Positions 25,401 to 39,171 of a stretch of DNA of 64,000 nt are shown piece by piece; within the stretch, counting starts at the first letter, position 1; each line of letters opens with the position of its first letter. The notes beneath the pieces were generated by a model. It was given only the letters and a program-made list of their open reading frames with translations, made no database searches and was not told the DNA's origin. Origin of the DNA: Campylorhamphus procurvoides (taxonomy: Eukaryota > Chordata > Aves > Passeriformes > Dendrocolaptidae); contig WBMV01000267.1 of NCBI GenBank assembly GCA_013396655.1, forward strand, positions 954,769-1,018,768. The letters run 5' to 3'. The position numbers were made by a program, and so were the translations under genes.

Positions 25401-28400
25401 AAGTCATCTTCTCTAATGCTGTTCTTCCTTTAACTCATTGGAGTTTCCCAGTTAGCACCCGGTGTGGGGGGACACAAATCCTTTGTCATCTTTTGAGTGG
25501 TTTTTAGGGAGGTCACAGGACTATTTAGTGAAAATAAAAGGAGGACTTAATACACCAGATTACTTCCTGAGGTTCAAAGGAGTAACTCTTCAACAATACT
25601 GATTAACAGGTCAGGCTGGCTCAGGGAAGGATAGTTAGGAAGCCTTGAGATGGTGCCTGAGAAGGAGTCTCATTGAGGAGGAAGGCAGGGATTTATGGCG
25701 ACTGGAAAGCTCTGAGAGCGCATTGTTTGGGCCTGAATTCAAAGGGCCACAGTGAAAGCAGGCTGGTCAAACACAAAGCAAGTGGAGTGCAAACAGGACC
25801 CTCTTCAGGGTATACCCTTGCACTGCACAAAGTGCATCCTTAAGCAAGCTTTTTGTCCTACCTAATTAAAGCAAATGGTGATGCTGCTCATTGCTTATAG
25901 ATCACTGTTTTCAATCCTTGTCAGGGAAAATTCTCCTGATGAACCCCATGGGATATAACCTGAATAGAGGAGGGAAGGTGGAGCATGGAGCTTTGCCAGT
26001 GCACTGACAAGCTGTGTCTGGGTTAGTTTCCAATGAATCAGTGCAGCCATCTGGGGGAAGGGGGAGGAATTCCCTCAGTTCTTAATCAACCTATCTGCGT
26101 TTTAACAGGGAAATATTTTTCAGTAAGATGCGCTGTGCATATCTGGCACTTGGCCTCTTGTTACTGCCAGCTGTCACTCCGATAATGTGTTATAAATGAT
26201 GGCACACCAAGCAGACAGGGCTGCAAGCCCATGTGATTGTATTGCATTATCAAAGTGACAACCAGAAAGAACAAGAGCTCTGGCTGCTGAATTGGTCCAT
26301 AAGTAGACTTTGTGTTGTTGATATTACTATTTATATACAAAAATGGGGCTTAAACATTTTTAATATTTTCCCAGCAGGAGTCAGGACATTGTTAGGACTT
26401 CAGTGTGCAGATAGCTGGGATAAGGCACAAGACAAAACTCGTTTAAAAATCTGTTTTCATAGACTAAAGCAGGCAAAACAATAATTGTTGATAAAATTAA
26501 TTCAAGTATACACTTCGAATTTAACATCTGTTAGCACAGGAATCTTAAGTGGTTTAAGCTGGCTTCATTCCCTCAATAAATCCATGCCTACATTATCAGA
26601 TGCCATGGAGATACCTTCTGTGATCTACACATCTGACAATGCCATGATTGCCAGACATTGCATGGAGATTCAGCAGAAGCAATGCAGATATATCCAGAGG
26701 TATTCCAAGGGTGGAACAAGCTGGTAAAATCTGCTTCAGAACCTGAGCTGGGGCCCTCAGGTCAGTATTGTTGTGGGGGAAGTCTTTCTGCCGTATCTGG
26801 GAGATATTGTCACCAACAGTTCCATAGCCAGGTTTGTGACTCTGCTCTTTCACAACGACTTTGGTGGCCCAGAAGGACAGTCTTTTTATATGTGGATGGG
26901 AAGAAGGGCTTCCTCAAGCATAAAGTGACAGAGCATGAGCAGAAGACTCAACTCAATCCTACAATTCAGTTTCTCTACTCTGGAAACCTCTTCTGGGACT
27001 TCTCTTTCCGAGAAAACCAAAGCAAGAGTCCAGAAGTTAAAAGGAGTTTGTCATAATTGCATGGTCTCTAGTTCTTGGTTTCATCTGCATTTGGAAAAGA
27101 CAGTAACAAAATGATAGAGGAAAGGCTGTTCTTAGGATTTCTATGTTTGGTCTATGATGGTCTTTTATGGAACATAAACTTTTCTGGCCTTTTGTACAAG
27201 GTCTAAATGTTGCTATCCTGAATCTTGGAAACCTGCTGTTTCTGGGTGTTTCACGAGATAATGCAGTCACAGTTTCTTCTGGGAGATATCTACAAGCACC
27301 AAAAATATTTGGCTTATACGCAGGGCACATAACTTCCACAACCAAGCATTACTGGGAAGAGTTCAAAAGTCTCAGAGGCAAAGTCAGAGGTCTTTGTTGT
27401 GTTGGTCCATAATTCCTATGATATCTATAGAGTTTGTCCTTTTGAGAGGTGGCAGAAAGGGATGGGTAACAAACAAAAAGTGTAGGAAGGAGTAGTGCTC
27501 TAGTTCCACCCAGAAGTGGATCAATGGAGTGCTGAAGTCTCTTATGGGAATGACCAGGTCCTACTATAGACACCTTCTAAACGGTGAAATGGGAAAAAAA
27601 AAAAAAGGGGAAAACTTAGTCATGTACTTGCAAGAGATTAATGCCATGAATCTACTCAACACAACCTTTCCATGAAATTTCTACAAGCTGAAATGGCAAA
27701 TATTCATGAATTAACACCACTCATGTCGTTTGAGGTAATCACTCTAAAGACAGCTGGAAACAGTGTTTCAAAACAAATTAATGATAATGGTATTAAATGT
27801 TGTAAATATGTCAAGAGATATAGTCATGTCATTTGATGTAATTATACCAAAAGGGACATTTCTACTGTGCAAAAGCTAAGTAAATGGCTACGTATCAATA
27901 AGAAAATATCACAGAAGGAAAGCTATTCAGAGAAGAAATACTCCCTGCTCTGTATCTCTACATGACAGCATTGCTATCAGGCAATACACTTGTATTTTAC
28001 TAGCCACTAGAATAACACTGGGTAAATTATTTTGCTCTTATGGACTTGCATAGGAATGCAGTGTAGTCATTGAATTCAAATGTATTTAGCAATCTTTGGG
28101 ATCAGAAGGGAAGGTGATGATTATCTTGTGTTATACAGGAACCATAAAAATGCATCTTTTTATTTTCAGAGCGAGAGGACTGATGCTTTCCTGTATAATG
28201 TGTGTGAATTCTGTTTAGACCACAGTCGTGGAGAGGAGATCAGATGGAAGAAGAGTTGGTGAGGATTCATCATAACAGCCATAAGAAAAAACAATGATAG
28301 AAGTGCAGCCAGAAGGTTCCAGCAATTTTTATGTCTGTCACCGATGTTCATGAGAAATCTTGCCTTTGTTTTGGAGCCTCATGATGGGTCGACTTCTCTG

Positions 28401-31400
28401 GAAGTGAAAAGCTTCATTGGTTCCAGAGGAATTTCTGGTGGAGCAACATGTAAATAACCTCACGACTAAGCAGAAATAAGGGCAGCATCTCTGACATGGC
28501 ATCTACACACACCATTTAATTTTTGGCTGGGGCAGGTGGGTTGAACCAGGAGGTTATGTCTAAGTTTGGGCTTGAAGTAAACTTCTCTCAGTCCTGCATT
28601 CTGAGACTTCCGGTCCAAAAGGTGTATTTTTTACAGGGTCTTGGTAGCTATTCCAGCTAATCCAGAAACATGTTACTGGCTCAGCATCCAGTATTGAAGT
28701 CCCCTTCCTCTAAGCTGAACCTTCCCATCTGCTCACATCACAGCTATACCTAGACAGAGGTAAAATGTTAAAATATGGTAAAACATTTAAAATATTAAAA
28801 TATGTACATACATATCCCAAGTAAGAAAAATGTCTCACTTTCTCTTGATTCCTATACCTCTACCTTTATGGTGAGCAAAACTCATGACAAAGGTAACACT
28901 CTAAATATATAATGAATTATCTAGCAGTTGCTTTTAACAGAGACATTTAACGTAGGTGCTTTATGTCCTGCATCCCACCCTCTCCTTAAGACCAGAGACC
29001 CTGCAGCTCTTTTCTCCATGTCTGGAGCTGCCCCTTCTGCACAGCACCTCATGGCAGTGTTGGGGTCCATCTTTGGCAGTGGTCCCATCATTCCTATTTC
29101 TAGCAGTTAATGAAAAACCCACGTTGCAGAGGTTAATTGGTTGCTACAACTCTCCCAGCTAAAGAAAGACAGATGCAGGTTAGCAGCGTGGGTTTTTAGG
29201 AACTCCTCTTCCTCTGCCCTTGCCCTCCACACACGAACGTCCCCTCTCCTGGCGGAGTCATTTATTACCCAATCAAAAGTATTATGGTTAGTTTCTGACC
29301 TTAAAGCTGGAAACACTCTGGTGGAAAGAGGGAAAACAGAAGAAAAAGCGCTCAGGGGGAGCTGGCAGAGGATCCTGTCTTCTAGCAGGTTTTTACATGA
29401 TCTTGAACAAGTCTTTGATCGTGACTGAGAGCTTTGGTTACTGCTGTAGTACAAGCGATAACAATATGCATTAACTGGCTTATACTGTAACCATGCATGT
29501 GTTTTCGTGCTGAAGACAGAGGGAAATTAGATGTTTAGTAAGTATCGCCGGAAGCTTTTGTCAAGACATATTTTCTCTAGCCAACCTATTCCTCAAAGCA
29601 AAGTGACAAATATGTACCTCTATACATAGTATAATTAAAACAAGCTCTATTTTTTTCACCCTTATGGAACCGAAAATATGCATCAGGGCCTATGAATAAA
29701 ACCATTAAGCTGTGTCCAGAGTGATTCTGCATCCTAAAATCCATGTTAAGATTTGGTTTCATTTCTGTAATATATTGATATTTCTGCTGTTCCTAGTTCT
29801 TGCTGAAAGGTGGTTTTGATTTTTTTTTTAAACTTAATATTTAGAAAGTCCAGACTCAGCACTTAACCTGAACTTAAAAATCCAAAGTTCAGTCAGCATG
29901 GACTTTGCATCCAGCCAAAGCTTCCACTACAAAACCAGTTATAACTGTTCTGAATTCACCCAACAAAGCAGTTTTTCATTCCATCAGGCATTTCCTTGCT
30001 GGATCATTTCACTATAACACATAAGCATCCTTTCCCATCTGGTCAGCAGAGCTGACAAAATGGCTCTGAGGGCGGAGATCAGAGGACACAGAAAGAGGTG
30101 CAAAGTGCTTCATTATGTTTTGGTGGCACGTTTAGTTACAAAGTGTACATCATTTACAGGTCACCTTATTCTGACCATCACTACACACACACTGTTCAAT
30201 TCCTGACGCAGATGTGCATCAGCTTTACACAGCAAGGTAAGCACCTGTAAATCCCACTTATGTTTACAAAATGCTAACTACTGTCTTTGGGTGGATTAAA
30301 AAAAAAAAGCTCCATATAAAGGTGTTTAAAATGGGATTCTGAATGAGGATACAAAATCCATTTGATAAGTAATCATGGTCAACAACAACAAAACCTATGG
30401 CTTAGGAAATAAAGATGTATCAGTAAAAATAAATGCACCTTGTTCCAGTGCTGTATCCAACAGATAACCTCAATGCACCATGTTCTTCAGCTTCTTTAGA
30501 CTCGTGGTTTAGTCCATGGCCCAAACAGTGACTCCTATGCCTTTGTGCCATTGTTATTTTGGAATTTACTGTGCCTTAGCCCGACCAGATTTTGTATTAG
30601 GCTGCAAAGTGGAGTAGGTTGAGGAATATGTCTAAACAATTCACCTCGAGTGAGCTTGCAGAATAGCTGCACCAGCTGAGCCCTTCTCCCTGCCTAACCC
30701 CTCAGCCAGGAACAGGCATGCCCACACCTTGGGTGGCTCAACAGCACTGCCTTGTGCTGTGCAGACAAGCCAGCTCTGTGCAAGGAGCTCCAGGAGGGGC
30801 TGGGGAGCAGTATGAGGAGTTTCTGCTCCTTTACTGCAATCTCCACACCCTCTTTCAGCTCCTGGGAGCACCTTCTCATGGTGTAACAGCTTTGGAATTC
30901 CACCTTTCTTCTATTGCCCTTACAGCCATATTTATTATGAAATTGTTGTCACGGTAAATCCACTTTTTGACTTCTGGGGCAAGACAGAAGTACCACATAA
31001 AGTGAGAGTGTGTAAAGATGTTACTCAAGAGATGTCTTTGCAGTATTAGAGGCACCACACCCAGTGCCTGGCATGGAATAAAAAGTAGAGTTAAACCAAT
31101 AATATTTGAGCCAATTCCCATATTTCTTGGGAACTGATGTCTAGTTGGGAGGAGCTTGTATGGCCAGAGGCAAAGACGAAGTTATTAACCTCTGTCTGTC
31201 ACTAAGGAAACATCCTCTCCTGAAGCTGTTATCACAATGTTATAATCTAAAAGATGGGGAAAAATATATAATTACATAGTGGCCTTTATTTTTCATGAGC
31301 ATTACATTGACAATTAGTATATTCACAGCACTTTTAGAGGATTAATGCCCAGGATATAGCCAACCCAGAGGCAAAATTATCACTCCAAATTTAATTTGTT

Positions 31401-32464
31401 CCGTAATAATTTCTCACTGAGGGAGCATAATGGTACCACAGACAGAGGCCAGAATATATTGAGGGGCAGTTTGCAGTAACACTAAAAAGTTTTAGGTTCT
31501 TTGGACAGCGATGTTATTAAGTCCATGTGATCTCATCAATATGTCTCTTCAGCAGCTGCTTGCATGGCCTGCTCTGCCTTCTTCCCACCATTCACCCATG
31601 TGACTGCTCTTGGATGGATGGTGGAGACTGCAACTTGTTAATAAACAATTCTTCTGATCTGCTGCCCTTGGCTCTGTCACCTTGGCTTATCCCTTCTCAT
31701 CCACAAATTTAATGTACAGGTTCCTTTTAACAAAAAAAATACATACAATGGAGATAAGTTGTTGGGCCCTCAATGTAGGTTGTTTTTAATTTTTCCTTCT
31801 AGAATTTTTGGACAAGCAGGTTTGACAATATTAGCCTCAGCTACATCTCCAGTGGGTCAATTTTTGACACAAAGATGGTTATTTTTTCCTCCTGAAGGTA
31901 CACAGGTGTGATGAGGAAATAATTTTGACCCCTCACATAGTCTTACTATCTCTGAAAACAATTTCTCTGGAAACTTTCCTGACAAGATAATAGTTTCTAA
32001 GAGTTAATAAAGAACGGAAGACATGCTTTACCACTACTGTGTGGACAGAACCAAGCTACTTTAACTCCCTTAGTTTTCTAGTTCATGTCACAGTGCATAG
32101 TCTTTGATGTATAAAACCCTTAATAAATTGTTTGATAAACAAGGAAACGATGCTTTCATTTTTATTGGGTACATTGATTTTTTTCCATGACCTCCAGATT
32201 ACCAACTACAAACCTAATCTGATTTTTTTTTTCTATTATCTGGTGGAAGTTAATTGTTGTAATTATTAATCAGTCAGTTTGCTGCCCTTGCCAAGGAACT
32301 GCAAACAGAAAATAGGAAGGGAAATGCTGAAGCCTGTTAGGTCCAACTGACCTTTGAATATCTTCAATACCCCAGGCGATGGCTGGGGATCCTGTTGGTC
32401 ATACAAGGTATGTTGCTGCATGAAACACGAGTTAAGGCTTGATGCAGAAAATATTTGCTCTGCA
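22463..32464. other. Noncoding DNA with possible regulatory blocks
   Basis: About 10 kb with no recognisable gene. A stretch from about 23575 to 23760 weakly resembles an old amniote DNA-transposon-type repeat. Blocks near 26000-26280 and 31150-31445 look like conserved noncoding DNA by motif content. A 132-codon frame at 26658-27056 and a 115-codon minus frame at 29107-29454 show no domain. A run of 14 A lies near 27593-27606. No RNA gene was found. Confidence 0.6.
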
Positions 32465-32522
32465 AGGCAGTGTGTCAGGCTAGGTGACTGCAACAGCCTT
32501 TCCTGGCCTCAAAGTCTGTGAC
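32465..32522 (+). mobile_element. Old CR1 LINE 3' tail
   Basis: Short remnant of an older CR1 family in forward orientation. The signature is 'gtcaggctaggtgactg', then 'cctttcctggcctcaaagt' and 'ctgtga', which follows the old amniote CR1 end (agactagatgacc, tcccttctggccttaaagt, ctatga). Only the last 60 or so bases are recognisable, and it differs from the bird-type end seen at 2910. Confidence 0.65.
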
Positions 32523-34359
32523 CACAAATGGCCAAAGCAGGGGTATGGTGCCTCTTGTGCTTGGCATAGTGCTGGCAGGAGATGGAGGAAGAACAACGAA
32601 TTCAGGCTGCTTTTTCGCTCCCTTGCTTCTGAAGCTTCCAGTTCCCCAGCCACTGTGAATGATTTATTAGATATAAAGTGACCAGGCTCTCTCCTCCACC
32701 AGCTGCAGCTGCTCCTCTCCCTGCACTGACTCACCCGTGCTGGGGATCCTGCGAGTGCCTGAGTCACCCGCTACACAGCTCCTTCACACGGGAACAGAGG
32801 TTAGCACAGGGATTCCAGTCCCAGAAAAGGTCTGCCTTGAGGTTTTCTTGGATTCAGACATGCACTTGGGCAGGATACAGCCCTCAGTACCTGGCAGGGC
32901 TTTGGGTAGCCCCAGAGTACCTTGCAGCCAGATGGGGATGGATGCCATGGAGCAACATCCCCTGTGACAGAAGCGAGTTGTGGTCCCCACGCAGTATTAA
33001 ATGGGTTTAGATTTTGGTGCTCCAGCAAAGGGCTCTTTGCTGTTCAGCTTGCTCATGGAATGGCCAGCGGCATTGCCTGTTTGGTGTTTGGTTTGAGGGG
33101 GCCACCAGACAGTGGCCCCAGTGGGAAAGGATGGATGCTGGGTCTGCTTGCCAGGGAATGAATAGAGACCAGGGCAGCACCTCCTTGGCTAAAACTGGGT
33201 GTCTGCTGCTCCCGTCTGATGTGGTTTGCACTTTACCAGAAATGCTGCAGCTGCTGGGCCTAAAGCAGTTGTTTGGGAAAGAAGGAAATTTAAGCCAGAC
33301 CATGCAGATTTGCAATAGCTTCTCTCCATTCTTGCCTATTCTCAGGCATTCCTGGGCATCTCCGGTCCATTCTGGAAATCACTGGTGGTTCAGTGGCATG
33401 CAGGAATCTCCTGCATTTTGGGTGGATAACCTGGGCTTCAGGGCAGAGTCATCTACATGACATTCCAACACACTAATGGCAGTAGGCAAACCATCTCATG
33501 CCTATATATGAAAATTTCATCTGTGTTTTGCTGGTGGTCTCTGTGCAGGTGGTTTGCTGATACTTGCATCAGGCTTCCAGGTTTGGATACACCTGCAAAG
33601 GAGGCCTAATATTTCATAAGTTAGAATGAAGAGACAATTCAGGATATGTTACCTAAATAGAAACAACTGGAATGAAAAACATCTTGAGTCAGTAAATTCA
33701 ATATCATAGTAATATAATCTGATTTGGGGTAAAATCTAAGGACTAGAAATATTAAAGTTCCCCTCAGGACCCAGACTGCTGATAGAGAGATGATGAGCAC
33801 TCAGCAAAAAGGAAATAGAGGAGAAACACTAGGTAAGAATAGCGATGAGCTTTATGAATAGCAATAAACCACATCTAGACCCACAATGATTCAGACATGT
33901 TCACTGAATTCATATGCCTCATCTGGGAAATGTTACTCTTTTCTCTGGCTCAAGCATCTGACTGAAGCACGTGTAAACTGTACATTTGCTTTGAAGAAAA
34001 ATGTGACTCTTGCATAAGGGTCGGAGTATGGTGCTGTGAACTATCCTGCTGTGGGGAGAGACTCTTTTTGCCACAATACTTTTGCCAAGAGATTATGGGT
34101 CCATAGTAACAACCTTTACAGTTTTCCTGGAGCTTTGTAAGGCAAGGTTAGAGTTGCATTAAAAGTTAATGGAAAGAGCAGTCGTAACTTGTAGGCAAAC
34201 ACAATGAATGCGCAATAATGGGCTGGCCAAGTCTTTGAGGACATAAATCTTTCCATCTGAGGCAGCCGAAGGACTTTGTAACCATATGATTAGTGCTTGT
34301 GTTTTGGTTGGATTGGAATGCAGCTAAGGATGTTGTGGGTTCATGTCCAGTTGCTGCAG

Positions 34360-34481
34360 GTGGTGAAAACCAGAATGAGCAGGTCCCTGTGCAGCTCAGG
34401 AGCTGTTCTATAACCATGGAGTGGTGAAAACCAGAACAAGCAGGTCCCTGTGCAGCTCAGGACCTGTTCCATAATCATGGA
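34360..34481. repeat. 61-bp tandem duplication
   Basis: Two abutting 61-base units, 34360-34420 and 34421-34481, each beginning 'gtggtgaaaaccaga' and ending in 'catgga'. By eye they differ at five positions, about 92 percent identity, with no indel. The duplication is therefore fairly recent or maintained. Neither copy matches a transposon I recognise, and the translated minus frames simply echo one another. Confidence 0.95.
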
Positions 34482-34611
34482 CAAAACAACTACCAAGGCT
34501 CTTGTATCAGGGAGGAGAAACAAAGAGACACGGCTTATGGTTGCCACGGGGGATTAAAGTGGAATGGCACTTTTAAACGTACTTTTTATGCAAGATTCCC
34601 CAGCTCTCATG

Positions 34612-34637
34612 CTCTCTCTCTCTCTCACACACACACA
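34612..34637. repeat. (CT)n(CA)n compound microsatellite
   Basis: About seven CT units followed directly by about six CA units. A typical compound dinucleotide microsatellite. Confidence 0.95.
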
Positions 34638-37600
34638 ATTGGTTTGTCATGGGCATCGCTACAACTTCAGCAGCAGCTGAAGTTGTCCCACCAGAGCCAG
34701 CTGAGGTCCAGCTGTGATCCACATGGGAGGTCAGAGGCTGAGGAAAGCAGAACTGGTTTAAATGCAGTTAGCTTGCCATGGCTCCAGTTCAGTGGCCTCA
34801 GGACAACTCGGAACAGCAGTAGCAGTTGTGTTAATAAGATCATTGCTAAAACCTGAAGTGGTGTATGGGAAAACAATGAAGCTTGTTCTTCTAGGAGAGT
34901 TGTACCAGTTCTTCTTCCCTTCCTCCTTTAATGACAATGTATTTGGCATATGACTTATTACAATGGCCAAAGATGAATGACGGAGTTTTCCTACGCTTCC
35001 AGGATACACACTCGGTTGGTTGCATTTTTATAGTCCTTAAAGATCTGGAAAACTCTCTACATAAACATGGACAGATTGAGGCCATTTACTCATCAATGTT
35101 CCAAGGACTGTATTTTTTTCATGAAGTAAATTATTGTCTGCTATCAATAGTGACTTCTAATCAGCTGAAAGAAGGTTGTAAATGTTCAGAAAGTACATAA
35201 ACTTATAAAATTAATATTCTGATCAATAATGGCTGGCTGATAAATGACAAGTCATAGCTGTCTTCAGAGACAAATGTGCTAGCATATATTTTTTTTCTAG
35301 ATTATTTATTGCTGTTTCCAGAAATTACGATAGTTAATCAGTAGGAAAATCCTCTCTCTGCATACATATATCACCTGTTAACACCCCAGTCAGGAGATCT
35401 GGTAGGAAGTCAGTAGGGAGCCAAGGTGATAACAAGAGTGGTGAGCACGTTTCAGCTACAAGTTTCTTTCTCACTTACTTTCCCTGATTGCTCCTGGGCA
35501 TTTGATAATTTGGGGTGCCAGAACTGTATGTGCTCTGACTCATTTTGAGACTGCAGATGTTTCTATGCCTAAAGCTTGTCTCGAGTCCGTGTGGTAAGAT
35601 CTGCAGTAATAAATGTGAATGACTTTCATAACTTGCAGCCCAGAAGAAGCTGGCATCACCCTAGACTGTCTGTATCTTCCTGTCTTTAAGGAGAAGGTGG
35701 CTATTTACACATGGATCAACTGGATGTGACCTTTAGCATGAATCTAGTGGCTCAAGTTCATATCTATCACAGAGTTTAGATACAAATCTAGTTGGACTCT
35801 ATTCGTTTTTGGGAAATTGAAATGTTTGAAGACAACACAATCAACCACTTTACCCCAAACTAAGACAGGAAAACATTCTCCCATCAGCTTCTTCCTGAAA
35901 TACTACATGTTGTTCACTCTTTACTGCAATAGGAAAGGCACAGGAGTGGAGAGGTGGGAATTTTATTTCCTCAAAAGCAAGATGATGCAAGACAAAAAGC
36001 TCTTTATTTGGAACATACCTTCCTGATCTGTCTGCCCAGACTGCCACCCTCAGATCTCAACACCTCTCTTCACAAGTATATCTGTCAAGACTTTGTTGTC
36101 CAGTACTTTGGGGAAAAAAAATAAAAATTACATGATAAGTGTTCCAAACTCTGTTAATGCTGAAAATCTGCCCCATTCTGTTTTACGGCTGCACAAGCAA
36201 TGAGAACTCTTTCATTATTGAAGTTCAATATTGACTATATAGCACTCAGACAATGGTGGAAACCAGCCATGTTGCCTTCTGAGCTTCAATGGCTTGTCCT
36301 CTGTAACTGGTCTTTGTAATTCAGTTATTTTTTTTTATTATTATTTTTAGGGCTGGTTTTTCCTCTCTGGCTGGGAGTTAATACAGTCTCTCCTGTGATT
36401 TCTGAACCTTTTCCAGAAAGTGTCCAGACCTTATGTTAGGAAGAACCTATTTTGCCTGGAGCCGTGGGCTCAGGTCTCAGCACAGCTGACTCATGTTTTC
36501 TGTCACTGGTTTGACCTCCACATGGCCTGAGAAGTCTCAGGGCTTGACAGCAAGGGGGACCCAGATTTACTCCATGGACTGTCCCTGAGCATGTGATTCC
36601 CTGTGCCTCTTGCACTGTGCTGCTGGCACACCCTGGTCAGCACAGTGAGGGGCTGAGAATTTACCTTCCCCCATCCCACCTCTCCATCACCTTGCCCCAG
36701 GAGGTGATAAGGCAGCAGAGAGCGTGGGTACTTCCTGGGCGTGGGGAGATTTGTTGGGCTTGGTCTTTTCATGCAGGTGCTAGAGGGGAGATTCTTGTCT
36801 TCTTTGGAGTACAAGAGTAGCTGCAGGCACAGACCAACCACTTGTGTGGGGAAGAGAGGGGCATGATCTTTCACACAGGCCCTTCAGATGGGATGTCCTC
36901 TTGCTGTGCAAACACGTTTGAAATCAATTGTGAGTAGGGGTTTTCCCTGTGCTCTAACAGGAACATTTCCCCCTGCCTCCTTCCAGCTTTGCATGCCTGC
37001 TGACATGCTGCATTTTATCCTCCAGGTAGCTGGATCCCAGAGATGCACCCTGAGATGAGAGGCTCTGTAAGATACTGAGACTGATACCAAAACTTGCTGC
37101 TTTTAGGGAGGCAGTCCTCATCAAGGCTGCTCTGTGTGACAGCAGAGTTAGCTAATGGTGCTGAAGAGGTAGGGTAGGGTAGTAAATACTGAATTCATGC
37201 AGGCTCCTTGGGCAAAAGAATTTTGCAAAAAGAGAAATTTGAAGTTATTATCCTCTTTGGCGTCCACTTGTTCCTTTTCTTATAAGGTACCTGTCAAACA
37301 ATATTTCTGATGGGCTGCTGTAACATGCCAGATTTCTTCTTATCTGATGTTTTAACTATATTTGTCTTGTTTATGAAAGCTGACAAGTGATACAGCCATA
37401 ATAATGCCAGCAGAAATTGCACAGCAATTTTACTTGGGTTCTTTTCAAGTCAGTGGAACTGTTAAATGAGATTAGTGCAGTAGAAGGGTTTATGGCAGCC
37501 GTGAGAAACCAGATAGACACATATCGCAGAGAACCAGCGATAGACTAAGAGGATCACATACAGAGACATTGTGCCAAGGAGGGCTTGGCAGGATAACACA

Positions 37601-39011
37601 ACTGCATCTTTTAGCTCTGTGAAGTTGTGTCTTACTGTATTTCTGATATGGTCCTCCACTCAGCCCTACAGCTGTCTCTTCCTTTCCTTCTCCAGTCCTT
37701 CATATATCTTTCAGTGCCTTATTCTGACACTGCTCATGCTTGTAGCTTGATGAGGTTTGTTAGGAGTAGTGGGAAACAATGGTGCTTATTATTCTCCTTT
37801 CAACCCTTAGCATAGCCCAAGAAAATCTGTGTGTAGGTGGCTACTGCTTTCTTTTGTTATCTCTGTTTCTCTCTTTATAGAAGATGCCTTAGTAGGACTG
37901 CAACTCACTGCTGAAGTAGTTATCTTCATAGACAAAGAAACCTATGCTTTCCCTTATGTATGTGAAATATTGCTATGTATGTTACGTTACAACATTTTGT
38001 ATATATACATATATGTGTTGTTATGTATGCAAGTCCATGCTGACCCTCATCAGGGACTAAACCGGGAAGCTTCTGACGCAAAGAGCATCTCATGTGTACT
38101 GTGAATCTTAGCAAGAGACTGCTGCCTAAGTTCCCACTCCCGCTGGAGCAGCCATAGCAAGCAGCAGCTCACATAAGGACTCACTGAGATGTTGCTCTGA
38201 GGTTCCAGCTGGGATGCAGTCCTTTTCTCCCTGGCTGAGTAGAAGCCCAGCTCGTGCTCAGCTCATTTCCTAAAACCCACTTCCTACATGGCATGAAAAG
38301 CTATTCATATTTCAGCCCCAGTGACAGGCGAAGGGCAAAGCTGGAAGTGTGTCCAGATACCAGGTGGAGCAGTCAGATAATTTAACTCCAGCAGGGATAT
38401 AGACCAATAGACACAATGAAGATGTAGGGAAGGCAGGAGCAGCTGGGCAGTGGACAAGCCTGTGAGCCTTCCAGCTCTCTGGGACATGGTTTGAATTTGT
38501 TCCAGCCATTCAAAATGATCTTTCGCTTCTTGGCAGAAGCTCATGAAGTTTCTTAGCTAAGCAAAGGGAGTACAAGTCTTCATTGTGCATGGATAGAGAC
38601 AGACACTGGTCATTTGATTATTGTTGTTGAGAACATAAATGAGTGCAATGTTGCAAATGCCACTGGAGGAAGTGAGAGGCTCCCTCATGAAGAGGCCTTG
38701 GATGTTATTTGTATCCAGAAGCATCCTGAGATGAAATCATAATTCTCTGGCTGAGTGACCATCCCCACACTCTGACGTGTTGCTTTTTAACTGCACTCAG
38801 GAGGCTAGCGTTGAAAGCAAAGTATTTCTTGATCTTCCTACTAATATATTTTCCTTCTGTACAATCAAGTTTTCCTTATGGATACAGATGCTTTGCAATG
38901 ATGCTTATAGACTTTCCTTTGCAGAACTTGGAGAAGGTCTTTACCAACACTTAAATAGTTGCTTTCCATACCCCAAATAACTAAAAAGCTGAACAGAAGA
39001 AGGCTTATTCT

Positions 39012-39148
39012 CCAGACTTTACAGATGGAGAGCAGAGGCACAGATAAACTACACAACTTCCTCGTGGTTATTCTGGAAATCTGTAACAGAGCCAGGCCTT
39101 GAACCGAAATTTCTGGTGTCCCTGTGCCAGACTGCAACCACAGTCTGG
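39012..39148 (-). mobile_element. MIR-like tRNA-derived SINE
   Basis: Reverse-complement copy of a MIR/CORE-type SINE. On the plus strand it reads 'ctttacagatggagagcag', 'aggcacagataaac', a decayed 'cttgcccaaggtcac' region, then 'agagccaggccttgaacc' and 'tctggtgtccctgtgccaga', matching the MIR order (ttttacagatgaggaaactg, aggcacagag, agagccaggattcgaaccc). A small hairpin (ccagactg / cagtctgg) lies at its far end. It directly adjoins an old CR1 in the same orientation. Confidence 0.85.
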
Positions 39149-39171
39149 CCTTTCTCTCTGAAGGTATATAT

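Larger units (their letters stand above)
32523..39011. other. Noncoding DNA, no gene seen
   Basis: About 6.5 kb between an old CR1 tail and a SINE. It includes a 61-bp tandem duplication (34360-34481) and a (CT)n(CA)n microsatellite (34612-34637). Frames of 110 to 148 codons near 32678-33460 and 36503-36874 overlap on both strands in slightly GC-richer DNA and resemble no protein family. No promoter or RNA gene was recognised. Confidence 0.6.

Noticed and set aside
33014..33460. 148-codon open frame on the plus strand
   Set aside because: Overlapped by open frames on both strands in slightly GC-richer DNA, with no family similarity.
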